Shown piece by piece: positions 29,801-41,465 of a stretch of 64,000 bases of DNA. The translations under genes and the position numbers were made by a program. The notes under the pieces are model-generated. The model had not been told where the DNA came from. It ran no database searches and was given only the letters and a program-made list of their open reading frames with translations. How positions within the stretch are numbered: the first letter of the stretch is position 1; every line of letters begins with the position of its first letter. The DNA comes from Drosophila miranda (Eukaryota > Arthropoda > Insecta > Diptera > Drosophilidae). The stretch is from NCBI RefSeq assembly GCF_003369915.1, contig NC_046675.1, forward strand, positions 20,026,001-20,090,000. Direction: 5' to 3'.

Positions 29801-32800
29801 ATGTTTTTTTCGGTGTGCTATTTGATAATCGCTATTGGCATTACAGCAATAGTGATTTCTTACATATTAATCATATTTAAGTGCAATGAAAAAGCCACTG
29901 TTCGAATCGGGCTTTCCAATCCTGAAAAAGCAATTAGAAAGTTTGGTCAGGCTCCTGGTCCGCAACCCTGGCCAATTATCGGGAACCTCGATCTATTAGG
30001 TCGATTTAAAAGCAACCCATTCGAGGGTCTTGGAGCATTAACAAAGCAGTATGGTGATATATATTCATTGACTCTTGGTCACTCAAGATGCTTGGTAGTA
30101 AATAGCTTAGATTTAATTCGAGAAGTTCTTAATAAAAATGGCAAATTTATTGGTGGACGTCCGGATTTTATACGATATCACAAGCTCTTCGGTGGTGATC
30201 GAAACAATTGTAAGTATAAGCTAAATGCATTATAAAGTCTTAGAAGATGTTGTTATTAGTTTACAAATTTCAAAGAATGGTTAATAAAGGTAAATGTATG
30301 TTCGTATGCGACTGAAATAATTGGTGCAGCCATGGAGAATGGTAGCTTGGAATTATATATTTTCAGTTGTAGAATATTTTCACAACGCCTTGTTTTTTAG
30401 CCGTTTACTTGATAAAGTCAACCAGAGATCTTTTTGGAATCATTTTATAATTTTAGTAGAGCTCTGTACTCTGTCTAACCAGATTTCTGTTCTATTCTCG
30501 TAGATCTTTGAGAACTCGAGCACCCACAGATAGTCTGCTGGAAAAATCGTTTTTATATTTAATTTATAATCCAGGTTCTGTTTTTGTTTAGTTGATATTG
30601 ATATTTATGAAAATTATTTCAATTTCTAATCCACCTTTCTTCAAATCTGTCATAAAACGAGTAAAAGGACATCACCTGATACTCAACAGTGGTGAAGTTG
30701 TATCTGCAAAAGTGCAAAATCGAACAAATTCTCATTTGATATATCCAACCATCAGGGTTTTCTCGTTGTACGGTGCTTCGAATTCCAAATTGAGAACTGT
30801 AAATTTGATTATAAACAGAATCAGTTTCGTCCGCAGCTTATGAATAGCGCGTTTACAAATTTTCCGTACCGTTTTGACACGTTTTGCTGGCTATAAATTA
30901 TGCACGCTTGTGTATTCACTCAACGCACTCTCTTTTTGGGGCTTATTTTGCTCAGTACACAGGACTAAGATGTATGACTAAGATTGTTTCTGTTGTGGCT
31001 ACCTTTTTGGAACAAATGACGATGGAGCTGTTCTTTAATACTTAGATTTTTCGTGAACTTAACTGATACATGTCAAAAAGGCTTTTTATTATTTTAGTTT
31101 TAAGAGGAGCCAGTCTTTACAACAACCTGCAGTACATAAGCCCTTTAGGTGAAATCTAACTCTCTTATCTACAAACTCCATGCACTCCAACAGCTGAGCA
31201 CCCACGGGTTGAATATAACGAGCAACCACTATGCTATGGATGTCCAGATTTGCATTAAATTCTCCTGTCTTCTATGCAATGACATAGATATCGACTTGTT
31301 CATTTATAACTCAAGTTACTACAGCTACTATTAATGGAGAATCTAAGCTGGGTCGAACGGTCATATTCTATTTTGGACTTCTATCCGTTTCACCATTCCA
31401 AAAAACTGGCTTCTCTTGTAGTAACCTATCAGAATTTTAGAGGCTTACGTAGTAAGCTCAGTGATTGCAGTGCACTCTAACTTAACGTCAAAATACTTCA
31501 CAGTCCAAGTTCAACAAGAGCAAGTTCCTGTGTGTAAAACTGATTCTTTCCGCTTTCGCTATATTCCACCTCCTTCGGATATCTAAATTTATGAGCAGCA
31601 CTTGCCCGCTTTAACCGCTGTTTTTTCCTCGCAATCAGATAAAGATCATATGATGATTGGTGATTTCAACTCGCCTGGTACTGTTTGGTTTTCAGTTAAC
31701 GAGTCTAGCAACCTAGTGCCAATGTCACGACATGACTTTGCTGACGGCTTGCTTCACTATACCTTAAGACGCCTACCATCCTACTTTCGAAGTGTCGCTA
31801 GATATATATGTCCGCTGATTTCGTAAAGCCAAGTTTGCGAAGCTTAATTTAATAAGCTTAATTTGATTGGTCCGCTTTGTACATGTGCACTGATGTCATA
31901 AAAGGCACAAACATTTTTTACAATGCTCTTGGCACATTTTTTGATTCTTGTGACCCGCTTTCTTGTCCGATTAGATCTGGAAAGCCCCCTTGGTCTACCA
32001 AAGAATTATCCAGTCTAAAAACTTAAAATCAAGACTTTATATAAAATTGCAAGAAGTTGGTTCTCCTACCTCTCACTCTCGTTATGTAATAGCTCGGTCA
32101 AACTTCTCAGTTCTTAATGCTCAATGCAATAAGAACTACCTATCTCCATTCAGGATAATTTTTCACAGGACCCAAAACAGTATTAGAGCTTCGTAAGCAG
32201 TAATCATAGAAAGTCCCCACACCCATCTTCGCTATCATTTCGTAGTACGTCGGCCAATAATGATTAGGCAATTACAGATCTTTTTGCCCAATTTTTCCAG
32301 ACTACCTATTCTGAGGAAAGCTACTCTGGTCATCCGTCCCCATAAGATTTACCGAGTTCGAACGGCATTTACAGTCCCTTGATAAATGAATGTTCTTTAC
32401 TTCATGATCTTCGACTATTTAAGCCGGTGTTTTCACCGGGTCCAGATGGGGTTCTAGGTTGTGTACTCAGGTACTGCGCCGAGGCACTGTGTCGACCCTT
32501 GCTTAAACTATTCACCCTGTCCATTTAATCTTCTTGCTTCTTCCCGATCTGGAAGGAATCGATTATAATTTCTCTCCATAAAAAAGGTAGCATCAAAGTT
32601 ATCCGATATTTCTAAAACGTTTGAGAAAGTCTTAGCTCCGCACTTGCGACACCTCTGCAATTCACTTATGTATACCTCCAACTCAGCATGGATTTATAAG
32701 GCGGCGATCAACCACCACGAATTTGTTAGAGTTTAGAGTCACTCTCTTCACCAGTAAAGGTTTTTCCAGGAGTACCACATGGCAGCCAGCTAGGCCCCTT

Positions 32801-35594
32801 AATCCTCACACTCTTTATTAATGATTTGCCTTCGTTATTAACATACTCTCGAGTACATATGTATGAGGATGATTTTAAACTCTGGGCCTAGTATAAGGAC
32901 ATTTTATTCCACTCTCGTTTGTAATCCGATCTCAATAGCTTTCAGTCATGGTGTTGTGTAAACTGTTAAACCTCAATGCCTCGAAATGCAAAGTTATGAC
33001 ATTTCATCGTTCTAGCCCTTTGTTGGCTCCCTATACCCTATTTGGTGGTTCTCTTGAGAGAATTACTCTGGTGGATGATCTGGGTGTTATGTTAGACCCC
33101 AAGTTAAAGTTTTCCGAACACATTTCTACCATGTTAAATAAGGCCATCGGCGTGCTTGGGTTTATAAAGAGGTGGTCAAAGGTCCTCGAATATTAGTTTA
33201 ACAGCTATCTTTCCTGCATGTTCGCGTTCGGTTCGGTTAACACGTCGCGCGTCATGCGGCAGTGCCCCTCGGTCGGTTGGGCGGGAAGAGGGCTGCGTTT
33301 TGCCTGGGATCCGCGCGTAACAGCCTTCTGCTGGTGTCACACGGTCTACTTGACGGTGCAGTAATTGCATCGCCTCTTTTAAGATGCAGTCATTGCATGT
33401 CATCTTCCATAGTGTAGTTATTCGGCATCAGGATTAACTTCAAGTTTCACTCTTCCTAAGTCCTCATCCAACAGGAATGATATATACAAATTTATTGAAA
33501 TTGAATTGATTGATTGTCTACACGACATAGTTTGCTGAATCTCAATCATAATTATGTGTTTTGCTCTTCGCAACTCTCTTATTCAAATAACAATAATGAG
33601 TGTCTGTAGGTTGATAACATTTTGTCGACGAATGTCATACTCCTTTTTTTTTAAAAAAACAATATCGATTAAAAAAATTGGAAAAAATTCAGAATTCGCG
33701 TTGTAACATGCTCAACATCTTCAGCGTAAAGGAATTTTCAAGGACCAAAGTATGCCTTTTTCGATGACCCTGTATCCCTCATGAGTGTCTCTCAATTGCA
33801 ATCCTAAGCCTCCAAGTACTTTCTAAATAATTCTCTCAGCATCATGTCGAGAGCTTAATTACCAATATACAATAATCAACCATCAACGTGCAGGTGTGGC
33901 AGCTAGCTTTTTTCACTTTTTGTTTACGAATTTCACTGAGGGTGACCTATCAAGGAAGGAGATAAAGATGATGGTGCTCTCTTCTTGAGTTAATGCCGGA
34001 AAAAGTGTGAGTGGGCGAGAGAATCTGCCCCGCATATGTTCCTCATGCCCGCTATAATATTCATCCGATCAGAACGGTTTTGAGAAGCCAATAGATTATA
34101 TTATTATTTATGAGTTTAGTTGTGTTTTTTTGTATCAATTTCCATGTGTATTAGATACTAATATAACGAATACATCTACATATAATACGAATACATAGAT
34201 GTTATATACGATACGACTTTTTTTAAATCCGATATATATATACATATGTATATAAGTAATATGTATATTTCTATTTAAATTTTATAGCACTTGCGCTGTG
34301 CGACTGGTCAAACTTGCAACAAAAACGGCGAAACTTAGCTCGACGGCATTGTTCTCCGCGGGAATCGTCTCCGTATTTTAATAAAATGTCTCATATAGGC
34401 TGTAATGAGATCAATCACTTAATGCGTGAGCTGAATAAAGCCCAACCTGGAAAACCCTTCGATATAAAAAAATTAATTCTTGGAGCTAGCGCCAATATGT
34501 TTTGCCAATATATGTGCTCAATACGGTTTGATTATAATGACAAGGAGTTTCGGCGAATAGTGAGATATTTTGACGAAATATTTTGGGAAATTAACCAAGG
34601 ATATTCTTTAGATTTCCTACCATGGATGCTACCGTTTTATAAGAATCATACTCAAAAAATAGTGCAATGGTCTACAACAATACGTAAATTTATTTTGGAT
34701 AGGGTTATTCATCAACGCGAAGAAATGCTCGATTTAGACGAACCTGAAAATGACTTCACAGATGCCTTGCTAAGAAGTCTTAAAGAAGACCAGAATGTAT
34801 CGCGTAACACGATTATATTTATGCTCGAAGATTTTATTGGTGGCCACTCTGCTGTCGGAAATCTGGTTATGTTAGCACTTGCATACATAGCCAAAAATCC
34901 AATGATTGGTCGTAGAATTGAACATGAAGCTGATATCGTTACAAATAAAGGACGTCGCAGAATAAACCTTTATGACATGGACGCAATGCCCTATACAATG
35001 GCTACAATTTTTGAGGTCCTGCGATATTCGTCATCACCTATTGTTCCACATGTAGCAATGGAAGACACAGCTATTGCTGGATTTGGCGTAACTAGAGGCA
35101 CTATCATTTTCATTAATAATTATATGTTAAATATGAGTGAAAAATATTGGAACTCTCCCGACCATTTTGAACCAGAACGATTTCTTGATGAAAATTATAG
35201 AAGGAACATCTGGAAAGTTGTAAAATGTAACGACAATAGACGCGGTTCTGAGGGATCCGACTCCGGTATTGAGTTCGAAAAAGACACGCATGTACACACA
35301 ATAAATATTGATAAGTTTACAAGTACAAAAAATTCAAAAAAAAACAAAAATATAGTTAAAGGTAAATGTGGATACCAACTAAAAAAAAATATTCCTCATT
35401 TCCTACCTTTTAGTATAGGCAAGCGCACGTGCATAGGACAAAATCTAGTGCGGGGATTTGGGTTCGTTTTATTAGCAAATATTGTGCAGTCTTATAAAAT
35501 TACCAGTGCTGATATATCCAAAATTAATATTAATCATGCCAGTGTGGCCTTGCCGGCCAAATGTTTTCCTCTAGTATTGTGGCCAAGAGCATAA
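29801..35594 (+). CDS. spok: Spookier (Cyp307a2), ecdysteroid-biosynthetic cytochrome P450
   Basis: Two exons, 29801-30209 and 34288-35594, join in phase (AAT T|CA CTT) to give 571 codons. Cyp307 enzymes act in the prothoracic gland at the black-box step between 7-dehydrocholesterol and the ketodiol of ecdysone synthesis, in the endoplasmic reticulum. Visible features: an N-terminal membrane anchor (residues 1-25), the proline hinge APGPQPWPIIGN, the Cyp307-type I-helix EDFIGGHSAVGN (lacking the usual AGxDT), the ExxR helix EVLR, FEPERF, and the heme loop FSIGKRTCIG with the cysteine ligand. A charged low-complexity insert (SEGSDSGIEFEKD and a K/N-rich tract) precedes the heme loop. The 4.1-kb intron contains a CR1-like element. 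A TATA promoter lies just upstream. Heterochromatic position separates this gene from its paralogues spook and spookiest. Confidence 0.95.
31385..33402 (+). mobile_element. CR1-like retrotransposon copy in the spookier intron
   Basis: It starts in the ORF2 endonuclease region (ccaaaaaactggcttctctt, then GDFNSPGTVWFSVNESSNLV) and runs through decayed reverse transcriptase (VPHGSQL-like region near 32770, then LNASKCKVMTFH and LGVLGFIKRWSK) to the 3' untranslated end gcatcgcctcttttaagatg. A deletion joins 33188 directly to the 3' untranslated part. It keeps segments around 32400-32880 that are deleted in the copy at 60960-64000. Same strand as the host gene. Confidence 0.7.
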
Positions 35595-36178
35595 TATCTT
35601 GCAAAGACTCGAACATACATACATATAAACTATTCATTTATAAATACATATATCTTTTCACCTCTTACAGTAAACCGCTGGATTAGGTCTTATTAAGATT
35701 TTTAGAATTAATAATAGACACAAAAAGGTTTATAACTTTCGTTTAAAGAATTTTCAGATGAAAATAGGCGTAGTCCGAATATATAATTTTTCTAGAAGAC
35801 TGAAAAATGTACTTATCTATTTATTAAATTATTAAATTTGCTAATAAAATTAGACATGCTTTCATTATATACAATCAATCGGTTTTATTAATTTCGTATC
35901 GGTTACTTTTTATCAATCCCTTTTCCGGTGCCAAGGACAATTTCAGTCTAGTTTTTTTCAGATCCCCCAATTAAACTTTAGGTGACGCGGAAATACCAGG
36001 GACTACATTTTTCGGACACCTATTTCGCGCGCAACAAGAAGAACAGGAGCATACACAGTGTTCCGGTATTTAAAATAAACGTTTGCAAAATGTTAATCTT
36101 CGTTTATAGGAAGTGTAAGGTTGGAGCCTGCGCCTCCCACCGCACAAGGCAGAGTGGCAGCGGCCATGAACCGTATGA
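35595..36178. other. 3' flank of spookier
   Basis: AT-rich 3' flank with AATAAA at 35842-35847, about 250 bases past the stop codon, as a possible poly(A) signal. From about 35980 the composition becomes GC-richer, and a 76-codon frame (35982-36212) is open, leading into the coding-like segment at 36179. Confidence 0.45.
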
Positions 36179-36613
36179 ACTGGAAGCTCGCACGGAACGG
36201 CAGGACGCGTAAGCCACTTACGTTATCATTACATTAGTCATAATCATCGAAAGCTCTCGGAGGAACTCTCTAGGAACGATGCGGATCCCGGGGCAGCAGA
36301 GGAAGGACAGCGTAGCGCGAACCCGTTCGAGCCAGGGACTGGGGAGTGGGGCCTCCCTTTGGTTGGTTCCCGAGCGTGCGGTTCGACGGGTCCCAATCCC
36401 GTAACCTTCATAGAGGAGGTAAAGGACTGGATGATCTCTCACCGGATAGATGACGACGAGATACTCAGCATGATGAACGAGCCGCACTGTGGCTGTGTCA
36501 GCATAGACATTAACATCGATAGTTTCAAGATAACCAGAAAAAAAGAGGAAGCGACGCAAAACATAAAATTAAGAACTCTATGTACATATATTTTCAACTC
36601 TCATTATCAATAA
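36179..36613 (+). pseudogene. Unidentified coding-like segment
   Basis: A frame open from 36179 to 36613 (about 144 codons) reads with balanced, charged composition, for example RKLSEELSRNDADPGAAEEG, VTFIEEVKDWMISHRIDDDE and ILSMMNEPHCGCVSIDINID. There is no ATG near its beginning, so it would be an exon or a fragment. A preceding frame at 35982-36212 (SDTYFARNKKNRS) may belong to the same product after a frameshift. AATAAA occurs at about 36610, at its end. I do not recognise the protein. It could be a decayed host-gene copy or an unfamiliar retroelement ORF. Confidence 0.35.
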
Positions 36614-37743
36614 ACACTATAATATTAATCGAAAAGCCATCCCTTCACAGTTCTCAGTGGTTATATGTAGATCGAAAAAGTTGTAAGAGAAGCTCAAGAA
36701 AAGCGATAAGAATCGTCGGCGTGGGAAGTTTGCAATAGGATGTGTCCCCAAAGGTCTATGTGAAAAAGCAGATTGCAAATTACGGCTGTGTTCCTTTTCT
36801 ACGTGGCAGACGGATTCAAAGTTGAGTGATCAGGAAACTTAGTGAACCTGGGAAAAGGAGTTTCGAGAAATTGCATTAGGAATCTGTGTGAGCCTGTCGA
36901 TATACATACAAAGAGCTTGTTTGTATATGTAGCGTCATTGTGAAATACCTACATATCAGTTGTCTCGCTTGCACACTTGCAAAAGGAATTGCTTGTCCGT
37001 GCAGCTTAAAAGCAGACAAAATTCATTGACAAGCATATTAAGAAAAATGGTGAAAATAGGGGAACTTAGGGGTGACTAGTTAAGGTTCCTGATACGAGAT
37101 AGGAACTTGGCGTTTTCTGGGTCCAGACCCGAATTAATACAACGACTAATTGAGTTTGAAAAATCTGAAGATGTAAGTTTGCCACAAGGAGCTGGAATTA
37201 CTAGTCAACATGAGAAGACGCTGAAAGTTAGGCAAGCATCGGTCAAAGAAATAGCAAACACCTGCCAGAGTCTCTTGCCATCTCTTGCCTTGCCATCTCT
37301 GTTAACCAGTTCATCGATCGTGTCAACAAAGTAGTTATTGCTTACCAATGGGACGAGAAATTTGTATTGCCAGCAATTTATAAACGGCTTAAGGGTCCCA
37401 CCAAAATGTGGTTCGACTCTTCGCCTGTTCTACACACCACATGAAACAACTTCGCTGCAACTATACAAGATTACAGATACAGAATGAAGCTAACCCAGAC
37501 GAAGAAGAAGTCCATTTTAATATGGCTAATACAACCAGACGATCGAAGAGAACAGTGAAGGAGTACTGTTTCCGGATGTCCGCCCTTGGCGCGCGGTACA
37601 AACTTTAAATCAGGCCTACAGCACCGCGAATAGCAAAACAATATTGCAGCAATGCACTTTTTTACTATGAAGCAGTTTTGTGATGCAAATGAATCTTATT
37701 TCGTAAGTAAAGGTCGGCCAATAAAACCGAAGGAAGTTCAGAA
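36614..37743 (+). mobile_element. Probable LTR-retrotransposon gag remnant
   Basis: The frame at 37107-37334 begins with a SAP-like motif (FSGSRPELIQRLIEFE), used in some gypsy-type gag proteins. Around 37390-37620 pieces follow in shifting frames that resemble gag (GPTKMWFDS, then NMANTTRRSKRTVKEYCFRM). No LTR is recognised for it. Positions 36614-37100 show no features. Confidence 0.4.
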
Positions 37744-38401
37744 GTGTTGCTTTCCTTAAGTACGCTCTCGCAGCGCTTAAGCCGCTCTTATCCCGTAGCC
37801 TTTGCTGTAGCTATCACTCTCTCCCTATTATCCAAACTCAAACAACTGTTCTTTCTCTCTCGCTCTTTAAACTTTCTGAGCAATAGCTCTCTCTGTTTAG
37901 TACCTCTCGCTATAACCGCTATTTAACCTGCTCTCTTTTTTACTAATTCCGCTTTGAGCGTTGTCTGGCACATTGGTCTGATACCAATTTTTTTGAAATT
38001 TTTTGTAAATAAATAATACAAAATAGAATACGCTGTGGTCTTCGCCAAAAAAAATTGTTAGAAGCGCTTAGCGTTTCGCGCATCGCACGCTTCGTATCGT
38101 GTCGAACGTGGTTCGAGCCAAAGCTTTGCTGTTGGAAGAGTTCGCTTAAAACAGTTCGAAGTGCTTTCGTTCAAGCGTTCAACCCAAAGTTTATGCGTTG
38201 ATATTTTACCGAATTTATGCGCGCTTGGTTCGAATATTTTATTTAAACATTTTATTGCCTTATATTTAATAATTTAAAACAAAAAACGAAATGGCTTAAA
38301 GAATAGTGAATAGAAGACAAACGCGGGCTGGATGTGTGGAAGCGCGAAACTGACCAAATTACATACGCAGCGGGACAAGGTTTACCGAAGATATTAATCG
38401 A

Positions 38402-39203
38402 ATGAGAATAGCCTTCGAGGAGGGTGCAATTTCGCTAGATCCACTACAAATCCAATGTCGTTTGGAAATCTTAGAGTCATACATTACCAAAGCAATGGCT
38501 CTGCAGTCCGAGATCGACAGTATAGATCCAGATAACTCGGAAAGGTCGGAATTAGAAGAAACGTGTTTGATTACAAAGGCGTTGTACATGTCGGCAGCGC
38601 CAAACGGGTCTTCCCAACCACAAGGAATTTTAGTTCCCGTGCAGCACCGTTCCAATTTGCCAAAATTAAAGTTGCCTAAGTTCAGCGGCAAGCACGCGGA
38701 ATATAAACAATTTATTAATTTGTTCGAAAGTTTGGTAGATTCCGACCGGTCGTTGTCCAATATTGAGAAATTCAACCATCTCATTTCGTGCTTGTCCGAT
38801 GAAGCCTTGGGAACGATACAGGTATTCCAAGTCACAGATAAAAACTATTCCGAAGGCTATAGAAAGTTTGAAGGGGGTATATGACAACAAGTGCTTAATA
38901 TATTTCGATACACTTGCCCAGCTGTTTCAAATCCCGGCCATGACTATGCCATCCGCCTCTTCTCTGCGCTTAGTTATAGGTTTCGTGTCAGCAATTTTCG
39001 AGTCGCTCTTATCATTAGGAGACGAGCAAGAGGTTGCTAACACTATGATCGTACATCTGGCGTTGTCGAAGGTCGATTCATATACGAAATCGAAATATAA
39101 AGAGCAGCAGGACTATGATGTCCTAAAGTCTATCGATCCAAAGTGCATATATTGTAATGAATCTAAAAGGGCTCGATACAACGCCTCTCCCAACGTGCAA
39201 TAA
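38402..39203 (+). pseudogene. BEL/Pao gag remnant
   Basis: The first frame has MRIAFEEGAISLDPLQIQCR, then the conserved LPKLKLPKFSGKHAEYKQF and NLFESLVDSDRSLSNIEKFN, typical of this superfamily's gag. A frameshift near 38840 moves the reading to a second frame with AIESLKGVYDNKC and later a K-rich part ending CIYCNESKRARYN. Confidence 0.75.
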
Positions 39204-39302
39204 AACTACAGATCAACCTACCATCCACTTCTACAAATTTCTTGTGGATGTCCCCTGAACGTGACTGAGCATACCTCAGCCTGAAATAGGTCCGTCACAA
39301 TA

Positions 39303-40460
39303 TTGTGGCTCCAACCACTCGATTCTAAATTGGACTCGATTGGATTTGGGGCGATACCCGTGTTGGAGCGCTTCGAATTCGCAAAGGTCAAGCAGCTGTG
39401 CATTAATTGCCTTCAATCTGGGCATAGAGTTTCCCAGTGCACATCCTCTAAGTGCAGAGTTGGTTCGCAGGGCCACCACACACTATTGGATAGATATGGC
39501 GTTTCCAATGCAAATCAGAGTTCGGACTCGCAAGGTCAGGCCAATAGAGTGCAGGCTTCGTCACTTCCTACGCAGGTTGAACGTGTTTCCACTGAGCCGG
39601 AGCACGTCATCCTGGCCACAGCAGTGGTTCGAGTTCGAGACAGTTGTCGACTACCATCTACTCGAGGTTAAATAGTCATAGTTTCGTCGCCCATTCTTGG
39701 GTTCTCAGCAGCATTTCGAACCAGCAGCCGGATATTAGTTTTCCCATCAAGCAGTGGAAAATTCCGGCGAACGTGCAGTTGGCAGATCCAGCGTTCCATG
39801 ACCTGCTTCGAGCAGACTCATTTTTCGAGTTGTTGTACACCGGGCAACTCAGACTCGATAATTCGTTGGTCAACCTTCGTTGATACAGAAAACTCTCCTG
39901 GGATGGGTCGTTTCTGGATTATGCAAGCAACAACAAAAGCTGCGTGTTGTGTTGCAGCTTCGTCAAAGGAAGACATGGAGTTGGGAGGCCTTGTTGAAAG
40001 GATTTGGGAGCTAGATACTGTTCCAGAGAATAAAAAATCAACAAAATATTCAGCAGAACAAATTGCTTGTGAGGACCACTTTGTGAAAAACGTTTTTTAA
40101 TTTGAATTCAGGGCGGTTCGAAGTTAGCCTGCCCTTTAAATCTGATCCCCATATGCTTGGATCTTCGTTCGATATGGCTAAGCGCCGATTCTGAAAGACA
40201 GTTCGCTTCGCGAAATGTACGTTGCTTTTATGAAGGAGTACTTCGAGCTCGGTCATATGTCTCCAACAGCCAATATTATTCCGCCAGGAACGCCACATTT
40301 CATGCACACATATTTCATGCCACATCAATGCGTCCTGAGGCCTGATAGTACCTCAACCAAACTTCGAGTCGACGCGTCAGCGAAGACTACTTCGGCGCAG
40401 TCATTAAACGAAATTTTAATTGGAATCCAATAACCAATTGGAATAGGATGAAGCGATTCC
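39303..40460 (+). pseudogene. BEL/Pao zinc knuckle, protease and RT remnant
   Basis: CINCLQSGHRVSQCTSSKCR followed by GHHTLLD is the CCHC-type motif pair of BEL/Pao. The protease (about 39600-39720) is badly shortened. From 39740 the translation shows pre-RT sequence (IKQWKIPANVQLADPAFHDL), and from 40215 an RT piece, MSPTANIIPPGTPHFMHTYF. The polymerase YxDD region is not recognisable, so RT is inactive. Confidence 0.6.
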
Positions 40461-40461
40461 G

Positions 40462-41424
40462 ATGGAATTGCAGACAGGTTGGGCGGTCTTGAAGAAGAAT
40501 TTGCGGAATCTTCACGCAGTGACCATACCAAGGCTTGAACTATGCGCCGCCACTCTCTTGTCTCAATTTTGGTCCTACGTCAAACAAGTTCTTGACAAAT
40601 GCAGAATCGAGAGCGTTTATTTCTGGACGGACTCCGAAATAACGCTACATTGGATAAAGATTCCGCCATCGTCGCTTGCTGTTTTTGTGTCAAATAGGGT
40701 AGCCACAATTCAGGAGCTATCAGAAGGGATTACATGGCGTCATGTGCCATCGCTGTCAAATCCAGCGGACTTGGCTTCTCGTGTATGCGACGTCCCTGAA
40801 CTCCTTGAGTCAATTTGGCTAGAAGGTCCTAAATTTTCTTGTGAGCCTGAGCACTGTTGGCCAGAGAACTCACATTTTAACATCCCAGCCGATGTAAGGG
40901 ATTCACAGGTAAAAAAGTCCTCCCAAGTTTTAATTGGTGTTGAGGACTCATTTCCCAATCAGATATTTGTTCGTTTTTCGTCGTACACAAAATTAGTTAA
41001 AGTATTTGCCTATGTGTGCCGTTTTTTAAACATCGACAGGCAAAGAGAGAGCTCCATGGAGTTGACTGTGAAGGAGTTGCAGCAATCGTCCCTCAAATTG
41101 ATGGAGCTGGTTCGACGAAGTGTCTTTCCGCAGGAGTTTAAACAGTTGAAAAGGGGACAGGCTCTGCCGCCAAGCCTATAAATAATGGCCCCGGTTGTCC
41201 GAAAGATGTCCGAAAAAGGGAGAACGTTTTCGCTTATCAGGGTGGGAGGCAGATTGTTGCATGCACCTGTGCCACTTGAGGCCAAGTTTCCAGTTCTACT
41301 GCCCGCCAAGAGTCACTTAGTCGAATTGTTATTGACGAATTTGCACTTAAAAAATTGTCATGCCAATGCAAAGACACTGGTATGTCTGCTGAGACAGGAG
41401 ATTTGGCACGAGATGCATCCATAG
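40462..41424 (+). pseudogene. BEL/Pao RNase H and integrase N-terminal remnant
   Basis: The longest surviving frame (40462-41181) contains IPRLELCAATLLSQFW and VYFWTDSEITLHWIK (RNase H catalytic D), RHVPSLSNPADLASR and the linker to integrase. After a stop, VGGRLLHAPVPLEAKFPVLL and NLHLKNCHANAKTLVCLLR (integrase zinc-binding region) follow at 41240-41420. The element ends before the integrase core. Confidence 0.8.
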
Positions 41425-41465
41425 TCTTCGCTACAAACCAAAGCTGATGAGTTAGGTCGTGGGAA

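Larger units (their letters stand above)
37744..41460 (+). mobile_element. BEL/Pao retrotransposon, 5' LTR to integrase, 3' truncated
   Basis: A pyrimidine-rich LTR-like segment (about 37744-38075, with cttttgtaaataaataat signals near its end) is followed on the plus strand by gag, zinc knuckle/protease, reverse transcriptase, RNase H and the start of integrase, in the normal order. At 41460 it stops abruptly and CR1-like sequence begins. Gaps and frameshifts occur in all genes. Confidence 0.75.
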
